Assembly (NCBI GenBank): GCA_031002005.1
Contig: CM061918.1
Coordinates: 64,762,531-64,826,530 of the forward strand
DNA from: Vandiemenella viatica
Lineage: Eukaryota; Arthropoda; Insecta; Orthoptera; Morabidae
Direction of reading: 5' to 3'
DNA length: 64,000 bases
Shown piece by piece: positions 47,880 through 59,499 of the stretch. Each line of letters begins with the position of its first letter. The first letter of the stretch is position 1. A program made the translations under genes and the position numbers. The notes below the pieces were generated by a model. That model was given only the letters and a program-made list of their open reading frames with translations, searched no databases and had not been told where the DNA came from.

Positions 47880-48714
47880 GAGTCTTACTCCCATATCAAA
47901 TTTTTATTTTTAATCGCACAGTGAACTTTTGAGCTTGTCAGTTAGGATAGTGATCATTTTACTCACACAGCGATTGTGGTTCGCTACAGGTGTGACCTCT
48001 TTTAAGTGAGGGGAGAAGCTTGTGATTCACTTGTGGAAGTTGCAGCTTGTTACTTGGGTAACAAGGTGTTTTTCTTTTCTATTTTTTCCTCTTTAGTTGC
48101 ATATATTTTCAGTAAAGAACTGTGAATCCAATGAATCATGTTTTGGATTAAGAACATGAAGCATGGAAATCATAACTGAAACTTAAGTCATTCTGAAATG
48201 CTACATTATTTTATAAATATGGCATGATTATAGGTTCTGAGATTAGTTGCGTTGGTGAAAGTTATTCATTCACAACTTATGGATAAAAGACGCAAGTTTA
48301 CGTAGTTGATAACTTTACACTGGTAAAGAGGATACCTTTTTGAAATTGCCAAGTCCTGTATCAGTGGTGCCTTGAACCTCACCTATTATATTGGCTGATC
48401 ATATAAATGACCTGCTACTCTGGAGTTCAGGAGTTATAATTTGCGCTAGTTCAAATCTCCTCACTAACTTTATACAAGCCATTAGAGTTACAGTTCCTCG
48501 CAGAATTTCTATAATTATTTGGGTAACTTGCTTCACTGAGATGATATCACAAACATTAAAAAAGTATTAACTGGACAGCCTTCATGCTTCTCATTCTTCT
48601 TGCTGTTATTGCACTTAGATGGACACAACTGCTTCAGCTTTTAATCCCTCAATTATTGCTAGCAAGTTCTTTAATTCTGATCTGATCTTTCATGTTGACA
48701 ATTTATCTTTCCGA

Positions 48715-48850
48715 TTTCCCTCGGCCAATTCCCTAAATCACTCTAGGCAAATGGTGGGATGTCTCTTTCAAAAGGTCATGATTGAGTTACTTCCCATTCC
48801 TTTCCCCTCAATCCTCTTGGCTCTAATTACTTCAGCATGCTGTAAAGCCC
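48715..48850 (+). mobile_element. SINE core fragment
   Basis: ccctaaatcactctaggcaa, then tctctttcaaaaggtcatga and ttcccattcctttcccctca, matches the SINE body at 59594-59794. Upstream (47900-48700) nothing is recognised. Confidence 0.6.
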
Positions 48851-49439
48851 TACCAAAAAAGTTCACCTAAGGTCTTGAATCCATTTGCCTCATAGAGTGA
48901 AGGAAAACTTGGCTAGTGCAATGAGAGTAATGATTTGTTCCATCCAAAATTCAGCAAATGTCCCAAATGTATGTCTCCCTACTTATAAAACGCACAGCCG
49001 TAGCTTTAGTTATTCTATTCCAGAATTTCTGGCAATGGTATTGCCAATAAAAAATGACTTCAGAATAACCAGTTGCCCCTGTCTATAAATTGCCAATCTA
49101 TACCACTTCAAGTGATATCGTGTATTATTACTTTGTTATAATTATTTTCCATCCTGTATTGGTATTATCTTTTATATTTGTGTTTTGCATTCTTCAGAGA
49201 TTGTACCATCCGATCTGTTCTGGTACCTCAGACCACCACTTTATTGGTTTCCAGATGTGTCTCCAACTTTCAGTTTGCATTTGTTAGTTATTCATGGTAT
49301 GTGTCCATGAAATTTATTTTTCTTCTATTTCATCCCCAATTGGAGATCTTTTTATTTATTTCTTCTCTTTATAGCAAACCATTGGAGTGGATGAAAAGTG
49401 TTTTGCTGAGAAGAAAAATAAAAAGCAAAAATTAAATTA

Positions 49440-50165
49440 GTAAATGCAGTATCACAGAAAGTGGTGGTGAAAATGGGAGTACCACAGGGTAGTGTATTGG
49501 GACCCATTGCTATTCGTTTTTCTAATGAACAATTGATTGATAGGTTTTGCTTACTGAAAACTTGAAATGTAAATACAAGTATCTTAGAACAACATTTAAC
49601 AAACTCAGTTGGGCAGGACATACTGAACAGGTGTTAGTAAAAAATCCTTTGCTTGTTGGAGGAAGGGATGAGGGGATGTATGAGAGAAGTTAACTTTGGT
49701 CGATTCATTGGTTGAATTTGGTATGGGACCTAAGTTTTAGATGTGAAATACAGGAGTAGGAAGATTTGTCTCTGGAAATTGCCGCAGGACAGAATCAAGA
49801 GCTGACATGATAAAGAAACTGGATTGGGATTCATTGGAGGATGGTGAATAGAGGGGTGGAAAAGTACAAGGTGTATATTGATGATGAGGTGTGGAAAGAT
49901 ATTGGTGGAAGTATTAAAAGAGGAAAAACTATTACCACAAGCTGGCACTCGATTTCATGCAAAAGGGTGAAGAAAAATTTTCTTTCATAGGTAAAGGGTC
50001 AGGATCAGAATAAATTATCATTGGAAATGATGAATAATTTACCAAAAATGCTGAAGGAATTTAGAGTTAAGATTCATAGAGGGCAAAGGTAGGGAGGTAC
50101 AAGAAAGTGGAAAAATTGGTGTGTAGGGAAATTGCCACTGGAGTTCACACTCCAATAAATAAAAA
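49440..50165 (+). mobile_element. LINE family A, internally deleted copy
   Basis: It begins with VVVKMGVPQGSVLGP-like codons, jumps over the catalytic FADD region, resumes at ENLKCKYKYLRTTFNKLSWA (compare LGITFDNKLNWAGH), and runs to the 3' end. That end contains agggcaaaggtaggg and gaaattgccactggag, like the family tail. Many frameshifts. Confidence 0.75.
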
Positions 50166-50204
50166 CTTCATGACCAAGTGTGGTGGGGGGGAGGGGGGCA
50201 GTAA

Positions 50205-50400
50205 TGCTATGGTCTCTCATATGGGAGTGTGAGTTTGAATCCCAGGCCAGCCATACAGTATTCGGTTTCCATGGTTTCCAGTAATCACTTTACATGAATG
50301 CTGGGATAGTTTCTTCACAAGGTTGTGGCCCAATTTAGTCTCTTCCCTTTATTCCAGTCCTCCAATGACATTAGTGAGGCATAAAGCCATAAGCAAACAT
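50205..50400 (+). mobile_element. tRNA-derived SINE, diverged
   Basis: B-box-like gagtttgaatccca, then tttccatggtttccagtaat, tgaatgctgggatagtttct and cattagtgaggcataaagcc. Same family as 59594, more diverged. Confidence 0.65.
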
Positions 50401-50481
50401 GGAACTTAATGTCTATGGCTTATTTTTTGGTTCTATCTTTATTTCACAGGATTCATGTTTCCACGTGATATTGTTGAGATT

Positions 50482-50675
50482 CAGGGGCATAGCTACTATG
50501 GGGCTAGGCAGTGCACTCAGGGGGCCCCCAAGTATACCTATGGGGACCCCAAAGCGCAGTCTCAGGGTGCCCTTACCAGCAACACAAAGCAAAAAAAAAA
50601 AGGTCGTCCATCTGACCTGAGGGCCCCAAATAAATTTTTTGCACCAGGGCCCTTGTTGGCCTAGCTACGCCACTG
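50482..50675. mobile_element. 194-bp hAT-type MITE
   Basis: Ends CAGGGGCATAGCTAC and GTAGCTACGCCACTG-like inverted (right end ctagctacgccactg), with a perfect 8-bp TSD TTGAGATT (50474-50481, 50676-50683). Carries, inverted, the module ggtcgtcc next to an A tract shared with the other MITEs. Confidence 0.92.
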
Positions 50676-51019
50676 TTGAGATTGCTATTGTTTTATAGAA
50701 CTTCATTTGAATTTCTCTTTTTCAAGTGTTATCAGAGTTATTTTGATTGTTTGTTGCTTCTCAGAAGAACTGTCCAGCAGGCGGCAGCAGCCTTAACCAT
50801 TACGAGGCTCCCGGCAGCAGATTTTCGAGTCCATTGCCCTTTGTTCAAAGTATGTGAACCAAAAGTAGGTATTTCTTATGATTGACGAGAAATGCAAAAG
50901 TTATAAATAAATAAATTATGAATTTTAAAATATTATAATAGAAGATTTATAAAATTTAGCAAAACATAAAGACGACAAATTATTAATGATGATACTCTGA
51001 GGTACTCTGTTACTATTTT

Positions 51020-52370
51020 TTTGGTCTCCTCATTTTTCTTCACATATTCATCCCTTGTCTCCTGTGTCCTCTGCTTGAACCGTTCCCTAAAGGTCCTGTT
51101 CTTGAGTTCCACTGCTTGTTTTACTCTTATCATTCCACCTTGTTGTTTCTTTCCGTCTTCTGGTGTTACCAGTCCTTCCGCGCACTGTTTCTGCTGCTTG
51201 AACTAACGTCATTTTAAAATATCCCCACTCCTCTTCCAGTGTCCCCATTTCCATTGTGGGTATCTTACTCCTTACTATTCTCTGGTATACCTCTTCATTA
51301 CTCTTCTCTTTCAATTTCCATAGCCTTTATCTCCTATCCTGTCTTCCTGATTTTCTCCTCTCTGCCACCATCCTTAGCTCCATTGCCAATAGCTGGTGAT
51401 CACTATCCAATGCCTCTGATGGTATTACCTTCACATCTGCCACACTCTTCTTCCATTCACCATTAAATATAAAGTAGTCCACAACTGACTTCCTCTGCCA
51501 ATCACTACTGTACCATGTTACCTTGTGGTTCTGTTGCTTTCTGTATCAGGAATTTCCTATTTTCAATCCGTTTTGTTTGCAGAAATCCAGTAGCCTTTCC
51601 CCTTCCTTATTTCTGCCACCCCATCCTTCTGTCCCTATTACTTCCTCGTACCCCTGCCTTTCTGTGTTCACATGAGCATTCAGGTCTCCCATAATTATAA
51701 TATTTTGCCCATTTAACTGTCTCTGCAATTCCTGCTCAAACTCCTCCTCCTCTTGGATTGGACAGCCTACTTGTGAGGCGTATACTTGAAGTACATCCAA
51801 GCTTATTCCTTTGACCGCTATTTTAACCTTCATCATTCTGTCGCTAAACTCTTCCACTTCCTCTTTCAGCCCCTCCCTCACAACAACCTCTACTCCATTT
51901 TTTCTCCCTTCCTCATTTCCATTCCAATACAGTTGGAAACCATTTCTCAATTCCCTCCTACCCTTTCCTTTCCACTTTGTCTCACCCAGCCCCAAAATAT
52001 CCAACTTCCTTCTCTCCATCATGTCCACTATTTCCTCCACTTTCCCAGTTGAAGTCCGTATATTCAAGGATCCAAATCTTAAACCGTTTCCATAGCCATA
52101 TCTTCTGTCCATTGTTCCGTCATTTCCGAGGCTTGTTTTTGTTTTGTAAGCAGGCTCTATCCACTACCGGCTTGCTAGGCCTGTCGTAGCTTCACCAGAC
52201 CCCCACTGGCCACCATTTTTCAGGGTTCCTGTAGGGCCTTCAGTTACCATATCAGTTCCAGGGCACACTAGGTCCCCACTGTACCTCATCCCCACAGACA
52301 ATCCCCTACTTCATGCCGTTGCCCATCTCCCACCACGTGGAGGAGGGGTTGGACTTTGGGAGACAAAGCA
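51020..52370 (-). mobile_element. RTE-like LINE, 5' part with AP endonuclease
   Basis: The minus strand from 52112 reads LRFGSLNIRTSTGKVEEIVD, then KLDILGLGETKWKGKG (catalytic Glu in GETKW), VLQVYASQVGCP, IIIMGDLNAHVN (catalytic GDLNAH) and LLDFCKQNGLKI. This is the exonuclease/endonuclease/phosphatase domain of a CFDP2/RTE-like element. A frame break near 51540 separates it from TWYSSDWQRKSVVDYF and LDSDHQLLAMELRM, then a linker down to 51090. Upstream 52120-52370 (ccaccacgtggaggaggggt) is its leader. Reverse transcriptase is absent. Confidence 0.85.
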
Positions 52371-52375
52371 TTTAT

Positions 52376-52510
52376 TTGTTAATAAATCACTCTGTGGTTG
52401 TAATTCCACGTTGAACTGTAGGTCTCCTTTTCCTGTAAGGATTACCAGAGTAAGTTAGGTGGTTACGAGAGAGGTACACTATGCAGCTGGTAAGAAACTC
52501 TGAACTAGCT
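52376..52510 (+). mobile_element. SINE body fragment related to 13885-14145
   Basis: ttccacgttgaactgtaggt, then attaccagagtaagttaggt and tggttacgagagaggt, parallels the body of the SINE at 13885. The head is absent. The following 52511-53440 has no recognised gene. Confidence 0.5.
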
Positions 52511-53689
52511 CCTTAAGAATAAATGAAATTTTATACAGCATCTTCACGGTCTGTATTTAAATTAAAATCTACAATAATCTCATTCTTTACTAATAAAAAT
52601 TATCGAATGAAAGTAACCACAAACTGAAGAAACACGTCAGGTTCGAAGTGATTGACGTTTGAAATTTCATTGTGATTGCGAGAATCTGTATGGTGTGTGA
52701 AAGACTGTCAATGATGGTTTCTGAAGACTGCTTTTGAATACCAGTGAGGCATTAATGTGAGCCAGGTAAAGAAGGAATTTTAATATAACTTTTGTTGATT
52801 ATACACTTAAACAACTCACTTTTAAGGAAATTTTTGAACATCGATTCCGTGAAACAGCAAATGAAACGTTAAGGAAGACTAGAGACTGAGTAGGAACACG
52901 TCCGGCGTAGTGTGAACACCAGAGGGGTATGCAGTCAGTCGGCCAACTGTCGTCGGTGACGATGGGGACCAAGACTTGGTCAATTGTGGCTCGAACTAAC
53001 AACTGCTAGCAAAATAAGCGTAAGGTGACAAGAGTTGACTAACCAAATGAAACGCGGGAATTCCCCGCACCTAAATCGTAAACACGATGAAAGTAACAAA
53101 ACCGATTGTTCAAGTGAGTTTTCTGATGCGTGAGGCGCGAAGTTCATATAGTAATGAATTTTTCAATAATGTTTTACAGTAAAATTACAAAAAATATTAT
53201 TTACTGATAACTTAATTTTGATATTGTTAATCTTACTTTTCATAAGCACGTGACATTGAATAAATCTAAATGAGAAATTTTATTTAGGCCCTTGTTACTA
53301 TTAATATATACTTCACTATGAATTAACCAACAAATTTATTGTTGTAACTAAGGATAAAACAAATAGTTTTTAATTAAATTTTTTTCTAATCTGGTTGTCA
53401 CGTGAGGCTCCTGCAAGAGAGAGGCCCCGGGCGATTACCCTGCTCGCCACCCCCTATTGGGAGCGTCCATAAACTACGTGGTTTCGGTCTTTGGAGTGGA
53501 AGGTTTTTTGGGAATCTACGCTAAGCTACGTGGGAGGGGGGGAAGGGGGGTTCAGAGCCAGGCCACATAGCTTCAAATTCATATTATTTGTCACAGTGAA
53601 CATGAGGTATAGAACACACAACAGCATGTGAATGTTTATTTCCGCCATTAATTATCTCCGCATGTATTTTACGATAGTCTGTACAAAAT

Positions 53690-56600
53690 CAATCATCATC
53701 ATATATATTATTTCTATAAGGTATTTTTTTGTCACAAGCCTATATCTTCCTTCATACTTAGCCGAAATCAATGAATGAGGTGTCATTTTAAAGCTTATGG
53801 TCTCCACTTTGGTTAAATCGTATTTTAAGCAAGAAAGTTTTCGGAATTCGACCCTTAAAGGGCAAAAATGTAAATTTTCCTAAAATGCTGTTTTCTGTGT
53901 TACAAGTCAGTTATCTACCTGGATACCTATCTGAAACCGTTTTATGAAGTATCGTTTTAAAGATTAAGATCTCCGCTTTAGTGACGTCATATATTAAGCC
54001 AGAAAGTTTTCAGAATTCAACCCTTAAAGGGCAAAAGTATCACTATTTTTGCAATGCGTTTTTGTGTCACGAGCGAGATAAATGAGGTATCATATTAAAG
54101 AATAAGGTCTCCGCCATGGTAACATTATATTTTAAGAAAGGAATTTTTCGTAATTCGACCATTATAGGGCAAAAATGTAACTTTTTCTAAAATGCGTTTT
54201 TTGTATCTCGAGCCATTTATCTCCCTGCACATCTAACCAAAATCGATAAATGAGGTAGGATTATGAGGAGTAATTTCTCAGCTTTGTGACATCATATTTT
54301 AAGAAAGAATGTGTTTGGAATTCAACCCTTAAAGGGAAAAAGTATAAATTTTTCTATAACGCATTTTTGTGTCACGAGCGATTTATCTCCCTTAATATCT
54401 AACCGATATAGATAAATGAGGTATCATATTAAAGAATAAGGTCTCCGCCATGGTAACATTATATTTTAAGAAAGGAATTTTTCGTAATTCGACCCTTATA
54501 GGGCAAAAATGTCACTTTTTCTAAAAATGCGTTTTTTGTATCTCGAGCCATTTATCTCCCTGGATATCTAACCAAAATCGATAAATGAGGTAGGATTATG
54601 TGGAGTAATGTCTCAGCTTTGTGACATCATATTTTAAGAAAGAATGTTTTTGGAATTCAACCCTTAAAGGAAAAAAGTATAAATTTTTCTATTACCGATT
54701 TTTGTGTCACGGGCGATTTATCTCCCTTCATATCTAACCGATATAGATAAATGAGGTATCATATTAATGAATAAGGTCTCCGCCGTGGTAACATTATATT
54801 TTAACAAAGGAATTTTTCGTAATTCGACCCTTAAAAGGCAAAAATGACAATTTTTCTAAAATGCGTTTTTTGTATCTCGAGCCATTTATCTCCCTGGATA
54901 TCTAACCAAAATCGATAAATGAAGTAGGAATATAAGGAGTAATGTATCAGCTTTGTGAAATCATATTTTAAGAAATCTTTTTGGAATTCAACCGTTAAAG
55001 GAAAAAAGTATAAATTATTCTATAACCGATTTTTGTGTCACGAGCGATTTATCTCCCTTGACATCTAGCCGATATAGATAAATGAGGTATCATATTAAGG
55101 AATAAGGTTTCCGCCGTGGTAACATTATATTTTAAGAAAGGAATTGTTCGTTATTCGACCCATAAAAGGCAAAAAAGTCAATTTTTCTAAAATGCGTTTT
55201 ATGTGTCTCGAGCCACTTATCTCCCTTGATATGTATCCAAAATCGATAAATCAAGTACGATTGTGAGGAATAATGTCTCAGCTTTGCTGACATCATATTT
55301 TAAGAAAGAAGTGTTTGGAATTCAACTATTAAAGGGAAAAAGTATAAATTGTACAATTCATTTTTGTGTCACGAGACTTATACACAGACGGAAAAAAAAA
55401 TCCCAACACCAAGAAAAAATTATTGTAGAGTAATGAAATTTGGACAATGCATTTGTAAAGTTAACATGTTTAATTGATTAAATTTTCAAGATCACAGGTT
55501 AATTTAAGCTCAAGAAAATGCATTTCAAATGTGAAATACTGTTAAATTAATAGCCGGTGTAACCTCCAGAATTTTGAATGCAAGCCTGCAAACGTGAATG
55601 CATTGTGTCATACAGGTTTCGAATGTCACTTTGTGGTATGGAGTTCCATGCTTGTTGTACTTGTGCTGTCAATACTGGGACGGTCAGTGCTGGCTGTGGA
55701 TGATGCTGGAGTTGTCGTCCAATGATATCCCATACGTGTTCAATTGGAGACAGATCTGGTGATCTCGCAGGCCAAGGTAACATGTCGACACTCTGTAGAG
55801 CACGTTGCGAGACAACAGCGGTATGAGGGCGAGCGTTATCCTGTTGAAAAACTCCCCCTTGAATGCTGTTCATGAATGGCAGCACTACAGGTTGAATTAC
55901 CAGACTGACGTACAAATTTGCAGTCAGTGTGTTTGGTATAACCACAAGAGTGCTCCTGCTGTCATAGGAAATTGCTCCCCAGACCATGACTCCAGGTGTA
56001 GGTCCAGTGTGTCTAGGCCGCAGACAGTTTGGTTGCAGGCGTTCCCCTGGCCTCCTTCTGACCAACACTCGGCCATCACTGGCACCAAGGCAGAACCTGC
56101 GTTCATCAGAAAACACAACAGATCTCCACTCCGTCCTCCAATGAGCTCTGGCTTGACACCACTGGAGTCGCAAACGGCGATGGCTTGTAGTCAGTGGAAT
56201 GCACGCTACAGGGCGCCTGGCTCGGAGCTGTCCTTGAAGTAACCGATTTCCTATGACAGCAGGAGCACTCTTGTGGTTATACCAAACACACTGACTGCAA
56301 ATTTGTACGTCAGTCTGGTAATTCAACCTGTAGTGCTGCCATTCATGAACAGCATTCAAGGGGGAGTTTTTCAACAGGATAACGCTCGCCCTCATACCGC
56401 TGTTGTCTCGCAACGTGCTCTACAGAGTGTCGACATGTTACCTTGGCCTGCGAGATCACCAGATCTGTCTCCAATTGAACACGTATGGGATATCATTGGA
56501 CGACAACTCCAGCATCATCCACAGCCAGCACTGACCGTCCCAGTATTGACAGCACAAGTACAACAAGCATGGAACTCCATACCACAAAGTGACATTCGAA

Positions 56601-57110
56601 ACCTGTATGACACAATGCATTCACGTTTGCAGGCTTGCATTCAAAATTCTGGAGGTTACACCGGCTATTAATTTAACAGTATTTCACATTTGAAATGCAT
56701 TTTCTTGAGCTTAAATTAACCTGTGATCTTGAAAATTTAATCAATTAAACATGTTAACTTGACAAATGCATTGTCCAAATTTCATTACTCTACAATAATT
56801 TTTTCTTGGTGTTGGGATTTTTTTTTTCCGTCTGTGTATTTCCCTTAATATCTAATCGATATAGATAAATGACATATCGTATTAAAGACTAAGGTTTCCG
56901 CCGTGGTAACATTATATTCTAAGAAAGGAATTGTTCGTAATTCGACCCATAAAGCGCAAAAATGTCAATATTTCTAAAATACGTTTTTTGTGTTTCGAGC
57001 CATTTATCTCCCTGGATTTCTAACCAAAATCGATAAATGAAGTAGGAGTATGAAGAGTAATGACTGAACTTGGTGACATTATATTCAACCTCACTATTCA
57101 TCACATTTTA
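53690..57110. repeat. ~167-bp satellite array, dimeric order
   Basis: Each monomer carries attcgaccCttaaagggcaaa or attcaacccttaaagggaaa, then a gcgttttttgt.tctcgagcc or atttttgtgtcacgagcg block, then atctccct..atatctaacc and ataaatgaggta. Marker starts are at about 53839, 54011, 54151, 54319, 54484, 54653, 54820, 54985, 55152, 55317 and 56938. Spacing is mostly 165-172 bp and alternates between two types, so the higher-order unit is about 333 bp. Interrupted at 55383-56836 by the palindromic element. Another fragment lies at 59500-59880. Confidence 0.9.
55383..56836 (-). mobile_element. Palindromic Tc1-like transposon derivative
   Basis: A near-perfect palindrome: left arm 55383-55972 and right arm 56246-56836. 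By eye they differ by one substitution and one homopolymer base. TA flanks both sides and each tip reads CACAGACGG then an A tract and TCCCAACACC. Each arm encodes the C-terminal half of a Tc1-type transposase (FQQDNARPHTAVVSQ, PWPARSPDLSPIEHVWD, QNSGGYTGY). The 273-bp loop extends the minus-strand copy with WRSVVFSDERRFCLG, holding the first catalytic Asp, and VMVWGAISYDSR. No helix-turn-helix N terminus is left. The apparent start MRDNSGMRASVILL is antisense arm sequence. Confidence 0.9.
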
Positions 57111-57141
57111 TTCGCGAAATTTTCGCACGGGTCGTCTAGTA

Positions 57142-57859
57142 GATAAAAAAAGCTACATGGGGGGGGGGGTGTAGAGATAAAAGCCACGTCGGGCTACGTG
57201 GGGGCGACGAGTGTTCACAGGAGGCCAAAATGGAGCTACGTGGTTTATAGAAGCTCCCTAAGGCCGCCTCTGCCAGCACCCATCAGGTGAGCCCTGCTTG
57301 GGTCTCTTCTTTTGTAGACGTAAAGGGGAGAAAAACATAATTTGGTTTCTTCGGGGCATCCTTCCACTGCAGTCTGTCACTGTAGTAGCTTGTTCTCTCA
57401 ATACCAGCAGAGTTTAGCTCAAGGCTGCCCAATCCCAGGTCCACAGGTCATCCAGTAACCCTCCCCTCCTCCCTACGCATTTCAGTTTTTTTCCGCCGAT
57501 AAAAAAAGCTACATGGGGGGGGGGGGGGTGTAGAGATAAAAGCCACGTCGGGCTACGTGGGGGCGACGAGTGTTCACAGGAGGCCAAAATGGAGCTACGT
57601 GGTTTATAGAAGCTCCCTAAGACCGCCTCTGCCAGCACGCATCAGGTGAGCCCTGCTTGGGTCTCTTCTTTTGTAGACGTAAAGGGGAGAAAAACATAAT
57701 TTGGTTTCTTCGGGGCATCCTTCCACTGCAGTCTGTCACTGTAGTAGCTTGTTCTCTCAATACCAGCAGAGTTTAGCTCAAGGCTGCCCAATCCCAGGTC
57801 CACAGGTCATCCAGTAACCCTCCCCTCCTCCCTACGCATTTCAGTTTTTTTCCGCCGAT
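57142..57859. repeat. Tandem duplication of ~359 bp
   Basis: 57142-57500 and 57501-57859 are almost identical apart from the length of a G tract and a few bases. The unit spans the right end of the transposon ending at 57258 plus about 240 bp of flank (gtgagccctgcttgggtctc; ccgccgat). A recent duplication or an assembly artefact. Confidence 0.9.
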
Positions 57860-58038
57860 GGCAGCAGCCTAGCATACGCTAGCTCAAAAGGTCTCATTGA
57901 TTTATTTTATTTTTTTGATTTTTGCATTTCTATTGTGTTACTTGTAACTTTGTTTTCCTTAAACATCTGTTGTAAGTATTAGGTAACCCACAGATTTGAA
58001 ATTACAGCCTATCTCCAAAGTGGGTTGGGCAGCCTATC

Positions 58039-58301
58039 TAGGGGCGGATCCAAAGGGGGAGGGGCTAAGGGGCTCAAGCCCCCCCCTCCCCAAAAGTACC
58101 TAGGTCCATCCGCGACATCGAATTTTGGAGACTTTTTTTAGCTCTACTGATCTTTAAAGGGGGCAGTAAACTATTTAAAGACTACCCTTGCCTGACTCAG
58201 GCACCGCTCCCCCAAGCCAAAAGTCCACTCTAGCCCCCCCCCCCCAAACAGAAGTCCACTCAAGCCTCCCCCCCAAAACGAAAATCCTGGATCCGCCCCT
58301 G
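58039..58301. mobile_element. 263-bp hAT-type MITE
   Basis: The ends are TAGGGGCGGATCC and, inverted, CAGGGGCGGATCC. TSD AGCCTATC / AGCCTAAC (7 of 8). It has C-rich repeats inside (aagtccactctagcccc, agaagtccactcaagcc) and the ttttttagctctact module. Confidence 0.85.
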
Positions 58302-59325
58302 AGCCTAACTATAATCGCTCGCAAGGAAATGACCAACAGCTAGATGTAACTCACATTTGTGTTTTATTACTATTTAAGAGTATTGATCTACCACTGTCGA
58401 TTTAAAAAGAAACTAGTCAAATATGCAAGGTCGTGAAAATATGGTTCTCTTTGTCAATTACCTTTTTTCTCTCTCTCTTCTCTTTAAGTCACATCAGATC
58501 AATAAGACAAAAGCTCTGCAAATGATTCCCTAAGAAAATAAAAAATAATACAAAACAAATAAATTAATATTTAAAGTAGCAAACTTGCAGTTTATTTCAC
58601 AAAAATACAACATAGAACAGCTGTAAAGAGAGATGGCTGCAGGTAAAAAAAATGAAGGTTGTTACACGAAATTGACTGTGCACACACAGGAAAATTAAAC
58701 TGGAACGAAAACGTCCAACAACTTCTTTTCGATGTGGTAATTTTTCGTAAATGTTCTCAGGACTGTAGAGGTGTAAATTATGAAACAAATATTATTTGGA
58801 GAGATTTAAGTAGCGTGGTGATTTCGTCGGAGGAAATTTTGTTTGAAAATTTAAATGTCTAGCGTCTCGAGTGTTTTTTTTTTTTTTCTGAGTGTGCAGG
58901 TGTGTTTAGACTTCTAGATATACTGAAAACGCTAAGAAGGGTCATGTACTCCCTAGTGTCTTTTTTTTTAGCCATAATTCTAGAACGCCCACTGTTATTA
59001 CAAATAATTAATTTGTAGTTAACGCTGTGGTTTTTTTCCTCCTCCTTTTTTTGGGGGGGGGGGATGCTAAATAACTAACCTTTAATCTTGAGCGATGGTT
59101 TTGTGAATGTCAGTCTCCGAAACTACTCTCAATGGCGATCAAACTGAACATGTGTAATCTATGGATTATGTCGCGGCGGAAATTTTTTATAATTGCTCTA
59201 TTTCGTCCTCTAAGCATGAAGAACATGGCTTTGTGTCGAGATTTAAGAGCCAAGGATCCTGAGATTTATAACCAAATCACAGCATCAGTGGTGTGCACCG
59301 ATCCTAGTAGGTGACCGGTTAATGT
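58302..59325. other. Stretch without recognised genes
   Basis: AT-rich with T and G homopolymers (58873-58886, 59050-59065). Short open frames lack motifs. Confidence 0.5.
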
Positions 59326-59329
59326 TCGG

Positions 59330-59450
59330 GTCTGGCCACAGATTTCAATTTACACTCCAGCTCAAGGCCGGGATGGTGTCTTTGAAAGACCATAATTAAA
59401 TTGCTTACCCCCACCCATTTTCCGCTCTAAAGACGTGCAATAAGAAAGAA
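59330..59450 (+). mobile_element. SINE core fragment, diverged
   Basis: ctccagctcaaggccgggat, then gtctttgaaagaccataatt, resembles the body of the SINE at 59594. No head. Confidence 0.45.
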
Positions 59451-59499
59451 AAATCAAGGCTTGTAGTGCAACAGTGTAATATTGGCTACCCCGTATTCA

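Larger units (their letters stand above)
53459..57258. mobile_element. DNA transposon with satellite interior
   Basis: The left end GGGAGCGTCCATAAACTACG matches the inverted right end (gggagcttctataaaccacg from 57258). Left subterminal sequence (ttcagagccaggccacatag) and right subterminal sequence (gttcacaggaggccaaaatg) also occur in the small copy at 37845-38222. The interior is nearly all ~167-bp satellite plus a Tc1-like insertion. No own transposase and no clear TSD are seen, so the superfamily is open. Confidence 0.7.

Noticed and set aside
51786..52095. Plus-strand proline/serine/phenylalanine-rich frames
   Set aside because: Antisense of the RTE-like endonuclease ORF.
53690..55380. 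CRISPR-like array
   Set aside because: The monomers are contiguous ~167-bp satellite without unique spacers, in a eukaryotic context.
55805..56242. A second gene sharing its first 57 residues with the minus-strand transposase frame
   Set aside because: The identity results from the palindrome: both reads cross the same arm in antisense and are not a protein N terminus.
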